Shown: piece after piece, positions 1 to 5,835 of the stretch
Position numbering within the stretch: the first letter of the stretch is position 1
Layout of the letters: every line of letters starts with the position of its first letter
From: Actinomycetes bacterium
GTDB taxonomy: Bacteria > Actinomycetota > Acidimicrobiia > Acidimicrobiales > Acidimicrobiaceae
Length of the DNA stretch: 7,853 nt
Reading direction: 5' to 3'
Assembly: GCA_021785315.1 (NCBI GenBank)
Contig: JAJYFX010000071.1
Span: 1-7,853 of the forward strand
Notes under the pieces: generated by a model
Told to the model about the DNA's origin: nothing
Database searches by the model: none
Seen by the model: the letters and a program-made list of their open reading frames with translations, nothing else
Made by a program: the position numbers and the translations under genes

Positions 1-221
1 TCTTGGCCATATCCAGCCCGGCGCACCTCATCCGCGATTCCCATGCGGCGGAAAATCTCCATAGTCCTTGCGTTGCACCGCTCCATTTTGGGCAGAAATG
101 CAGGCTTTGGCCGCTTGTCAATAAGCATGCAGCGAACTCCGCGCTGGCCAAGATCAATTGAGAGAGTTAAGCCAACCGGGCCACCGCCGACTATTAGGAC
201 GTCAGTATCCCAACCATTCAT
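1..221 (-). CDS. FAD-dependent aromatic hydroxylase, N-terminal part (cut by window edge)
   Basis: Reading the minus strand from an ATG at 221 gives 73 residues with no stop before the window edge. The protein opens with the Rossmann FAD-binding strand VLIVGGGPVGL (residues 8-18; GxGxxG glycines 12, 14 and 17), followed by the acidic end of the second strand in LIDKR (Asp35). Further on comes NARTMEIFRRMGI, the helix typical of PheA/TfdB/MhpA-type flavin monooxygenases (PF01494 family). These enzymes use FAD, NAD(P)H and O2 to hydroxylate aromatic rings in the cytoplasm. The start is supported by the usual short lead before the FAD motif and by a G-run 11 nt upstream. About four fifths of the gene is missing, so substrate and integrity cannot be judged. 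Divergence from an IclR regulator fits an aromatic-catabolism unit. The family is well supported, the substrate is unknown. Confidence 0.88.
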   Translation of the reverse strand, partial: MNGWDTDVLIVGGGPVGLTLSIDLGQRGVRCMLIDKRPKPAFLPKMERCNARTMEIFRRMGIADEVRRAGYGQ

Positions 222-280
222 GAATAATGTGTCCCCCCAAGAAGCTTTTCCGATATCAAGCGTAAATTGAACGCGTTTGC

Positions 281-295
281 TATCAACAGATGATA
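281..295. promoter_or_regulatory. Candidate operator, inverted repeat in divergent promoter region
   Basis: TATCA and TGATA form a perfect 5-bp inverted repeat around the 5-bp centre ACAGA. It lies between the hydroxylase and the IclR gene, overlapping the candidate plus-strand -35 and just downstream of the candidate minus-strand start site. That is where an autoregulating IclR protein could control both genes. Short repeats of this size occur by chance, so the call is an inference from position. Confidence 0.3.
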
Positions 296-311
296 CAGTA
301 GATCTTATTAT
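283..311 (+). promoter_or_regulatory. Candidate promoter of the IclR-family gene
   Basis: TCAACA (283-288, four of six matches to TTGACA) is followed after exactly 17 bp by TATTAT (306-311, five of six matches to TATAAT). A transcript starting near 318 would carry a very short leader before the GGAGG at 322-326. The -10 shares bases with a minus-strand TATAAT, so the two promoters may compete. Confidence 0.3.
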
Positions 312-312
312 A
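307..312 (-). promoter_or_regulatory. Candidate -10 element for the hydroxylase gene
   Basis: The minus strand reads TATAAT here, a perfect sigma-70-type -10, about 85 bp upstream of the hydroxylase ATG. I see no good -35 at 16-18 bp; CTGACA (335-340) is 22 bp away. An activator-dependent promoter would fit, since some IclR proteins activate catabolic genes. Confidence 0.35.
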
Positions 313-321
313 CGACAATCC

Positions 322-326
322 GGAGG
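322..326 (+). promoter_or_regulatory. Ribosome binding site fixing the IclR start
   Basis: GGAGG stands 7 nt before the GTG at 334. It favours that codon over the upstream in-frame TTG at 277. Confidence 0.7.
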
Positions 327-333
327 TATCAGG

Positions 334-1134
334 GTGTCAGTCTCGACGGAAGGGACCGGCGAAAACACTCACAAGAGTGTTCAACGGCGCACAGGAGCGG
401 AGAGCGCCCGAAGAGTGCTGCAGCTGATGCTGTGCTTCAATCGCCAAAATCATACCTACACGGCACGCCAGCTGGCTGACGAAGTTGGCATTCCACTGCC
501 TAGCGTGCACCGTTATGTCGCTCTCCTGCGTGAAACTGGAATACTCATAGATCGGGGATCGGGAAGATACAGCCTGTCTCCAAGAATGATCCCGCTGGCG
601 CAGGCTGCGAGATCCGCTGAGACGATGATTGAGTTTGCGGATCCGGTGATGAGGCGGCTCTCTTCAGAAACCGGCGAGAGCGTCATCCTGGTGCGCATGA
701 TAAACAACATGGCCACCTGCACTCACCGGATCGAATCACCTCGCCGACTTCGCATCTCTTATGAACCGGGACAGCTCGTTCCACTCCTGAGCGGAGCAAG
801 TTCGCGTATTCTTCTCGGGTCGATGTCACCGCAGGCAAGGAAGGCGCACCTATCACACTTCCTCTTTATGGCAGATGGTGACCTTCGAAATCTGGACCGC
901 ATAGAGCAGGAAATTCAACAAGCCACAAAGAACGGCTGGGCCACCAGCTCATCCGAAATTGATGAGGGCGTGTGGGCTGCAGCCGCGCCAGTCAAGCACG
1001 GCAAAGAGATTGTCGCGAGCCTTTCCATACCCACGCCCTATTCAAGGGTCACGCCTGACTCTCAAAAAAGGCTGATTTCGCAAGTCACCGTAGCTGCCGC
1101 CGAGATAAGCAGCCTGATCTCAGCGATACATTAG
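334..1134 (+). CDS. IclR-family transcriptional regulator
   Basis: A 266-residue DNA-binding regulator with the two IclR domains. An N-terminal winged helix-turn-helix covers about residues 22-84: SARRVLQLM, then ARQLADEVGIPLPSVHRYV with its recognition helix at about 55-69, then the wing RGSGRYSLS. An effector-binding domain follows at about 100-262, with LVPLLSGASSRILL (about 148-161) and EIDEGVWAAAAPV (about 208-220) at the places where family members carry their conserved ligand-pocket segments. Length is normal for the family. I chose the GTG at 334 because GGAGG lies 7 nt upstream (322-326); an in-frame TTG at 277 would add 19 residues but has no such site. IclR proteins repress or activate catabolic operons in response to small aromatic or organic acids. 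The divergent hydroxylase is the obvious target, by analogy with MhpR and mhpA. Effector unknown. Confidence 0.9.
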   Translation: MSVSTEGTGENTHKSVQRRTGAESARRVLQLMLCFNRQNHTYTARQLADEVGIPLPSVHRYVALLRETGILIDRGSGRYSLSPRMIPLAQAARSAETMIEFADPVMRRLSSETGESVILVRMINNMATCTHRIESPRRLRISYEPGQLVPLLSGASSRILLGSMSPQARKAHLSHFLFMADGDLRNLDRIEQEIQQATKNGWATSSSEIDEGVWAAAAPVKHGKEIVASLSIPTPYSRVTPDSQKRLISQVTVAAAEISSLISAIH

Positions 1135-1283
1135 ACGACTTGGCGGCCCAATCTTGATCCTAAGGCAACCTTAAGGTTTTATGCAGTGAAATTTCGACAA
1201 TCGCCTCTAGCTTGACTTTGATCCATGAATTATCACACAACGCATCAAGTGCCATCAACGAAAATGGCTGAAGGAGCAACCCC
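1135..1283. other. Intergenic leader of the exporter operon
   Basis: This 149-bp gap lies between the IclR gene and the adaptor gene. It contains a perfect 12-bp palindrome AACCTTAAGGTT (1167-1178) followed by two further T residues. The overlapping arms TAAGG (1161-1165) and CCTTA (1169-1173) could form a weak hairpin. This might be a poor terminator for the IclR gene or an operator for the exporter. A TTGACT (1212-1217) has no convincing -10 at the right distance; the pair TTGATC (1154-1159) / TTTTAT (1177-1182) has 17-bp spacing but only 8 of 12 matches. No promoter can be called with confidence. Confidence 0.3.
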
Positions 1284-3041
1284 GTGAAGTGGTTTAGGCG
1301 GTTTGCCAAAAAGCGCTGGATATTTGCCTCTGTTATCGTGATCGCAGCCCTAGTCGCAGGGGGCTTCTACTACGCCAAGAGCAATAAAGCATCAACACCT
1401 CAATATGAAACTGTAGCCGCGAACCTAGGCAACATAAGTCAGACCATCACCATTTCCGGAACGATTGAGCCAGTAACGGATCTAGAGCTCAGCTTTGGAA
1501 GCACCGGATTAGTAAAAACCGTAACCGTCCAACCGGGCCAGTCGGTCAAAAGCGGGCAGCTGATGGCGGCACTCGACACAACTTCTTTACAAGCCCAGCT
1601 GGCACAAGCTCAAGCCTTGCTCTTGTCCGACGAAGCAAAGCTGGCAAGTGACGAAGGGGGTCCATCAGCCAGCGTCCAACAGTCTTCCCAAGCACAAATT
1701 GCCTCTGACCAAAATGCGCTTGCATCGGCAAAGCAGGCTCTGCTAGACACGCAGGCATCCAACCAAATCACCTTGACTCAGGCTCAAGTGGCTGTTAACC
1801 AGGCGCAAACTTCACTCGCAGAGGACCAGGCAACGCTGCTGCTCGATCAGCAGAGCTTCGCCAACTACCAGAAGCTCGTGATTCCCTCGTCAACAGCGAC
1901 TAGCGCAGCCGTTACCGTAGAAGCGACTGCAGCCAATTACGACTTGCCAACCAGCCAAAACACCATTACCTCCGACCAGACTTTCCTGACCGCTGATCAG
2001 CTTTCTCTGAGCGAAGCGCAGGCAACCTTGGCTTCCGGATGCACAGCCTCATGCGCGTCGGCCGTTCAAACCTGGATCAGCCAGGACAATACGGCGATCT
2101 CTGCTCTGCAAGGCGGAATCAGCCAAGCGAACAAAGTTATCGGCGACCTCAACGCGGTCCAAAACTCAGAAAACAGCCTGACTGCGACCCAGGTAAAGTC
2201 TGCACAGTCGATTAACTCGGCACAACAGGCCATCACCTCGGCAACGACTGCCCTTTCCAACGCGCAAAATGCTGCTTCGATTGCCAGCCAGCCAGCGTCA
2301 GCTGCCCAAATCGACTCAGATGAGGCAAGCATCGCAGCAGCTAAGGCATCGCTATCAAATTCAGAGCAGGCTATCTCGGAAGCCACGATCACCGCTCCTG
2401 TAAGTGGAGTCGTAGCTCAGGTCAATATTTCTGAGGGGAAAACTGTGGCCGCTACAATCACCACAGGTGACATCGTGCTCGAAAGCGCAAACTCCTTCGA
2501 GGTTTCGGGCCAGGTGAGCGACACGCAGATTGCACAAGTTCAAATGAATCAGAAGGCCTTGGTGATCCCAGCCGGGCAAACTACTCCGCTGGCAGCGACG
2601 GTCAACCAAATCACCCCGATGGCGACGACCACCCAGGGTGTAGCCTCCTTCCCGGTGAATGTCTTGGTTACCCAGTCATCGCCAAATCTCTTTGCCGGCG
2701 CCTCCGCAACCGTCGAGATCATAGTCAAACAGGTCAATAACGTCCTGTTAGTCCCGACCTCGGCCGTGCATAGTCTTGGAAGCCTGAACTTCGTAGACGT
2801 TCTCCAAAACGGCCAATCCGTAAGAAAGCTCGTCACCACCGGCGCCTCTAGCGGCATTTATACTGAAGTCACCTCGGGCCTGCAACCGGGTGACAGCGTT
2901 ATCGTTGCCAACAGAAGTTCCAAACTTCCTAATAGTTCCACAAATTTCCGAGTCAACAGAGCCGCAGGCTTAGGAGGCGGGATAGGCGGAGGGGTCCAGA
3001 CCTTCGTGGGCGGCGGCAATGCGGGCCGCGGCAAAGGTTAG
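1284..3041 (+). CDS. HlyD/MacA-type exporter adaptor with very long hairpin
   Basis: A 585-residue membrane-fusion/adaptor protein for the ABC exporter encoded next to it. A basic N-terminus (MKWFRRFAKKRW) precedes one membrane helix at about 13-30, so the body lies outside the membrane. Two halves of a lipoyl-like domain (about 72-99, with VQPGQSVKSGQLMAALD, and about 366-400, with APVSGVVAQVNISEGKTV) bracket a Gln/Ala/Ser-rich alpha-helical hairpin of about 265 residues. A beta-barrel (about 404-480), a membrane-proximal domain (about 484-545) and a Gly-rich tail (560-585) follow. E. coli MacA is near 370 residues; the extra length is mainly hairpin. Two cysteines sit mid-hairpin as CTASC (253 and 257). 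The GTG start is fixed by AAGGAG 7 nt upstream (1271-1276). In a monoderm there would be no TolC partner, so the adaptor may span the cell wall or present substrate. Substrate unknown. Confidence 0.88.
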   Translation: MKWFRRFAKKRWIFASVIVIAALVAGGFYYAKSNKASTPQYETVAANLGNISQTITISGTIEPVTDLELSFGSTGLVKTVTVQPGQSVKSGQLMAALDTTSLQAQLAQAQALLLSDEAKLASDEGGPSASVQQSSQAQIASDQNALASAKQALLDTQASNQITLTQAQVAVNQAQTSLAEDQATLLLDQQSFANYQKLVIPSSTATSAAVTVEATAANYDLPTSQNTITSDQTFLTADQLSLSEAQATLASGCTASCASAVQTWISQDNTAISALQGGISQANKVIGDLNAVQNSENSLTATQVKSAQSINSAQQAITSATTALSNAQNAASIASQPASAAQIDSDEASIAAAKASLSNSEQAISEATITAPVSGVVAQVNISEGKTVAATITTGDIVLESANSFEVSGQVSDTQIAQVQMNQKALVIPAGQTTPLAATVNQITPMATTTQGVASFPVNVLVTQSSPNLFAGASATVEIIVKQVNNVLLVPTSAVHSLGSLNFVDVLQNGQSVRKLVTTGASSGIYTEVTSGLQPGDSVIVANRSSKLPNSSTNFRVNRAAGLGGGIGGGVQTFVGGGNAGRGKG

Positions 3042-3045
3042 GAAT

Positions 3046-3120
3046 ATGGTAAATTCTTTCATTCAAGTTGACACGAAGGAAACAATAGTCAAAGCCGCCA
3101 AGCAGGATGGACTCCAATGA
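3046..3120 (+). CDS. Possible 24-residue coupling ORF between adaptor and ATPase
   Basis: An ATG at 3046, 8 nt after AAAGG (3033-3037), opens a 24-codon frame beginning MVNSFIQVDTKETIV and ending in TGA at 3118-3120. That TGA overlaps the ATG of the ATPase gene (3117) as ATGA, the same junction used at 3845 and 5074 in this operon. The peptide is hydrophilic, with no membrane segment or motif I recognise. It fills the otherwise unexplained 75-bp gap and could deliver ribosomes to the ATPase start, which has only a modest site of its own (AGGA, 3104-3107). An open frame this short can arise by chance, so this is a candidate, not a certain gene. Confidence 0.35.
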   Translation: MVNSFIQVDTKETIVKAAKQDGLQ

Positions 3121-3848
3121 GCACCCAGGAGTTTGCAACTCCGGCGCCGGCTACCAGAACCCCATTGATCGAGCTTGACAAAGTTTCAAAAATATACAAG
3201 ATGGGCGCGGTTGAGGTAGCTGCATTACAAGAGATCTGCGTCGAAATCCACGATGGCGAATACGTGGCCATAATGGGCCAGTCCGGGTCGGGCAAATCAA
3301 CCCTCATGCACATACTGGGATGTCTCGATGTGCCGACCTCTGGCGCATACAGATTGGGTGGAGCCGATGTCGGCGGAATGGACGAATCCGAGTTGGCTGA
3401 GATCAGAAACCGCAAGATCGGATTTGTGTTTCAGCAGTTCCATCTCCTGCCGCGGCTGCCAGCATGGAAAAACGTCGAGTTGCCATTGCTATACGCCGGT
3501 GAAAAAGACCACAAAAATCGCAGGCGCAAGGCCGAGGCCTCTTTAGCTTCGGTGGGTCTAGCCGAAAGGGTCAACCACCGGCCCACCGAACTCTCGGGTG
3601 GCCAACAGCAACGGGTAGCTATTGCGAGGGCACTGGTGACCAATCCTTCGATTATCCTCGCTGACGAGCCGACTGGAAACCTGGCGTCGACGCAGGCAGA
3701 CGAAATAATGGGCATCTTCGAAGCCCTCCACGAGCAGGGCAGGACAGTGGTGATCATCACCCACGAACCTGACATCGCCAACAGGGCGCGGCGATTGGTT
3801 CGCATCAGAGATGGCCAGGTTATAGATGACGAGGCGATGTCCGAATGA
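3117..3848 (+). CDS. MacB/LolD-type ABC exporter ATPase
   Basis: A 243-residue cytoplasmic ATP-hydrolysing subunit that powers the adjacent permease. All motifs are visible in order: Walker A GQSGSGKST (54-62), Q-loop FVFQQFHLLP (103-112), ABC signature LSGGQQQR (159-166), Walker B IILADEPTG (179-187, catalytic Glu184) and H-loop ITHE (His216). The Q-loop sequence and the DEPTGNL stretch are those of the MacB/LolD/FtsE-like subfamily (3.A.1.122-type). After the Walker B the protein has GNLAST, where the subfamily usually has GNLDS, so the D-loop aspartate is replaced by Ala190. The first 17 residues are a flexible Pro/Thr-rich lead. Upstream in-frame codons reach a stop at 3069-3071 without another start. 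The stop overlaps the permease ATG, so the two are translationally coupled. Substrate cannot be deduced. Confidence 0.93.
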   Translation: MSTQEFATPAPATRTPLIELDKVSKIYKMGAVEVAALQEICVEIHDGEYVAIMGQSGSGKSTLMHILGCLDVPTSGAYRLGGADVGGMDESELAEIRNRKIGFVFQQFHLLPRLPAWKNVELPLLYAGEKDHKNRRRKAEASLASVGLAERVNHRPTELSGGQQQRVAIARALVTNPSIILADEPTGNLASTQADEIMGIFEALHEQGRTVVIITHEPDIANRARRLVRIRDGQVIDDEAMSE

Positions 3849-5077
3849 ACTGGATAGAAACATTCAAAAGCGCGCTTGACAGTTTGGTCGAGAGAAGAAC
3901 ACGCTCGCTGCTGACGATGCTAGGAATACTAATTGGCATAGCGGCCGTGATATTGACTGTCGGACTGGGGGAAGGCGCGCAAAATAAAGTTACGAACACC
4001 ATATCCTCCCTAGGCACCAACCTGTTGATCATTACGCCCGGATCTGTGTCAACCTCCGGCATCAGGGGCGGACTGGGTTCGTCGTCGAGTCTTACACTGG
4101 CGGATGCCAACGCCCTTGGTTCAACCGTCGATTGCCCTGACATCAGCGCGGTTGCACCGGTGATGCAAAGGGGCCTGTTATTGACTACCGGTTCCTCAAA
4201 CTGGACCGCTCCGGTTTACGGCACTACACCCAGCTACCTGACCATTAGAGATCGCCAGGTCGTAAACGGCACTGCCTTTAGCCAAAATGACGTGGTAACA
4301 CATTCCGATGTGGCGCTGGTCGGATCAACGGTTGCTCAAAACCTGTTTGGAGCAAGTTCTCCGGTGGGGCAAACAGTGGATCTGGCTGGGGTCCCATTCA
4401 CGATCAAGGGAGAGCTCAACACGGCTGGCGCCTCGGGAAGCACAAGCCAGGACAACACAGTTCTGATACCAATTACAACTGCCGAAGATCTGTTTGGAGC
4501 CACCGGCCCATACGCAAACAGCGTCTCCAATATTTTGGTTTCCGCCAAGTCGTCCTCAACTATGGGTGCCGCATACGACGAAGCGAACTCGCTGCTGCTC
4601 CAGCGTCATGGCATCACGAATCCAGCAGCCGCTGATTTCACCATTACGCCTCAGACCAGTCTATTAACTACCGCAACATCAGTTTCTAAAACCCTCACAG
4701 TGCTGCTAGTTGGGATCGCCGCGATTGCGCTCCTGGTGGGTGGCATCGGAGTTATGAACATCATGCTGGTCTCGGTAACCGAACGGATTCGTGAAATCGG
4801 GTTGAGAAAAGCACTCGGTGCTACACCTGGAGTGATTCTCCGCCAGTTCTTGATCGAGGCAACTGTCTTGGGCGTCATGGGGGGAATCTTCGGAGTAGCG
4901 GTTGGCGTGGCCGGAGCCTTGGCGCTCCCTCATTTCGTGTCGCAACCTATCGCCATTTCATCACTCGCAATTATGGGATCTGTGATAGTAGCAGCAGGAA
5001 TCGGACTAATATTCGGAGTATACCCAGCCAGCAGAGCAGCAAGATTATCGCCAATTGACGCTCTAAGAAGCGAATGA
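3845..5077 (+). CDS. MacB-type ABC exporter permease
   Basis: A 410-residue membrane subunit with the four-helix MacB topology. Helix 1 is at about 22-43, a large extracytoplasmic MacB_PCD-like domain spans about 45-280, and helices lie at about 283-307, 334-360 and 372-394 (FtsX domain). The cytoplasmic coupling segment SVTERIREIGLRKALGA (310-326) and the C-terminal PASRAARLSPIDALR (394-408) are diagnostic. In E. coli MacB the ATPase is fused in front of this region; here it is a separate gene joined by an ATGA overlap. MacB-type machines act by mechanotransmission, using cytoplasmic ATP to move the outer domain and push substrate (macrolides, peptides, lipoproteins) through the adaptor. One cysteine (Cys97) lies in the outer domain. 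The downstream lipoprotein gene overlaps its stop codon, which argues for a common function. Confidence 0.93.
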   Translation: MNWIETFKSALDSLVERRTRSLLTMLGILIGIAAVILTVGLGEGAQNKVTNTISSLGTNLLIITPGSVSTSGIRGGLGSSSSLTLADANALGSTVDCPDISAVAPVMQRGLLLTTGSSNWTAPVYGTTPSYLTIRDRQVVNGTAFSQNDVVTHSDVALVGSTVAQNLFGASSPVGQTVDLAGVPFTIKGELNTAGASGSTSQDNTVLIPITTAEDLFGATGPYANSVSNILVSAKSSSTMGAAYDEANSLLLQRHGITNPAAADFTITPQTSLLTTATSVSKTLTVLLVGIAAIALLVGGIGVMNIMLVSVTERIREIGLRKALGATPGVILRQFLIEATVLGVMGGIFGVAVGVAGALALPHFVSQPIAISSLAIMGSVIVAAGIGLIFGVYPASRAARLSPIDALRSE

Positions 5078-5667
5078 TCGATCTACACAAAACTGAAGAC
5101 GACAAGGAAATCATGTCAAACGTCACGGAGGACTCGCATCCTTTCCAAAGAAATCGCAGGAACAAGAGATCGTTGGCTGCACTGGCCTCAATTTCTATAG
5201 TCCTTGCGTCCTGTGGAACTTCCACATTGGCCGCCAATAGGAGTGCAACCACGACCACGGCGAATCTGCAGTCCCAAAAGGCATACAAAGCCTGCCTTGT
5301 TGCGCATGGATTCTCTTTCCCAAAATTCAACGCCAAAAATCCACCGACGACTGTTGCGTCTTCCGTCCGCGCCAAGGCTGTAGCCGCCTGCGCCGGAATC
5401 GGAGGCGGACCGCAATCCGGCGGATTTACCATTTCAAAGACGCGGCAAAAAGCCATTCGGGCCTATGTGGCGTGCCTTCAAACTCACGGAGTGACCGTGT
5501 CTTCTTCCGCGGCAACCGCTAGAAGAGGCGGAGTGCCCGGATTGCGTGCGCTGAGCCAGCAACCTGGCGCCGCCAGTGCGCTCAAGGCATGCGCAAATCT
5601 CAAGCCTGCCTTTGGACGTGCCCAGACCTTCAGCTCCAGCAATTCGAGCACGACTACAACCGGCTAA
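5074..5667 (+). CDS. Small lipoprotein with duplicated Cys-x4-His-Gly module, exporter-associated
   Basis: A 197-residue protein with a basic region (RNRRNKR, 26-32), a hydrophobic stretch (33-46) and the lipobox LASC (44-47). It is therefore predicted to be lipid-anchored at Cys47 on the outer face of the membrane. After a Thr-rich linker come two similar modules: AYKACLVAHGF (70-80) with KAVAAC (101-106), and AYVACLQTHGV (130-140) with ALKAC (169-173). The four cysteines 74, 106, 134 and 173 could pair within modules. The C-terminus is a Ser/Thr-rich tail. Actinobacterial MacAB operons often carry lipoproteins with a CMRxHGV motif, which this resembles; that link is from memory. ATG 5074 overlaps the permease stop; a second ATG at 5113 has AAGGA 4 nt upstream and would give a more normal signal length. 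Function unknown; perhaps an outer-face accessory or substrate-binding part. Confidence 0.8.
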   Translation: MIDLHKTEDDKEIMSNVTEDSHPFQRNRRNKRSLAALASISIVLASCGTSTLAANRSATTTTANLQSQKAYKACLVAHGFSFPKFNAKNPPTTVASSVRAKAVAACAGIGGGPQSGGFTISKTRQKAIRAYVACLQTHGVTVSSSAATARRGGVPGLRALSQQPGAASALKACANLKPAFGRAQTFSSSNSSTTTTG

Positions 5668-5695
5668 TGATCAAACGAGTCGGCGCCGCGGCACT

Positions 5696-5725
5696 TTGCA
5701 AACTATTTGCTTCCACCGCTAATAC
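5696..5725 (+). promoter_or_regulatory. Candidate csrA promoter
   Basis: TTGCAA (5696-5701) and TAATAC (5720-5725) are separated by 18 bp and each match the sigma-70 consensus at four of six positions. TAAAAT (5732-5737) is a second possible -10 for TTGCTT (5707-5712), with 19 bp between. Either would give a leader of roughly 95-105 nt containing the inverted repeats. This is a weak call made by eye. Confidence 0.25.
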
Positions 5726-5820
5726 TGCCGCTAAAATAGAAACAGCGAACAATGCAGGAAAATCCTGGCCCCGCGGGGCAATCTGTTCCTGGGAAATCTA
5801 GAGCTGCGTTGTCGCTCTAA

Positions 5821-5834
5821 GCGCAAGGAGGCGC
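5821..5834 (+). promoter_or_regulatory. csrA ribosome binding site in a CsrA-type hexaloop hairpin
   Basis: GCGC (5821-5824) and GCGC (5831-5834) form a four-base-pair stem closing the six-base loop AAGGAG. The loop is the csrA Shine-Dalgarno sequence and has the ANGGAN form known for high-affinity CsrA/RsmE sites. Bound CsrA would block ribosome access to the ATG two bases beyond the stem. Autorepression is a reasonable inference. Confidence 0.6.
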
Positions 5835-5835
5835 C

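Larger units (their letters stand above)
5668..5835. other. csrA leader region with stacked inverted repeats
   Basis: This 168-bp gap lies between the lipoprotein and csrA. It holds CAGGA-AAA-TCCTG (5755-5767), then the 12-bp palindrome GCCCCGCGGGGC (5768-5779), then TTCC-TG-GGAA (5786-5795). CAGGAA (5755-5760) can instead pair with TTCCTG (5786-5791), so two alternative folds are possible. No T-run follows the GC-rich hairpin, so it is not a standard terminator. GGA triplets occur at 5757, 5792 and 5827, exactly 35 nt apart. Confidence 0.4.

Noticed and set aside
43..270. Plus-strand ORF of 75 codons
   Set aside because: It is the shadow of the hydroxylase gene, whose minus-strand translation shows clear FAD-binding motifs.
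277..333. TTG start adding 19 residues to the IclR protein
   Set aside because: There is no ribosome binding site before it, and it would place the candidate promoter inside the gene. GTG at 334 has GGAGG 7 nt upstream.
1161..1180. Rho-independent terminator after the IclR gene
   Set aside because: The stem is only 5 bp of mostly A-T pairs, and three bases separate it from four T residues. It is too weak to call as a terminator.
61..5211. 13-bp direct repeat ATAGTCCTTGCGT near 61-73 and inside the lipoprotein gene near 5198-5210
   Set aside because: Both copies lie in coding sequence of unrelated genes. One exact match of this length is about what chance gives in a window this size.
5768..5779. 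GC-rich palindrome as terminator of the exporter operon
   Set aside because: No T-run follows it; the next bases are AATCTG. It is kept only as part of the csrA leader description.
5667..5801. 44-codon ORF whose ATG overlaps the lipoprotein stop (TAATG)
   Set aside because: It has no ribosome binding site and no recognisable motif, and it runs through the inverted repeats of the csrA leader. The overlap could couple it to the lipoprotein, but nothing else supports it.
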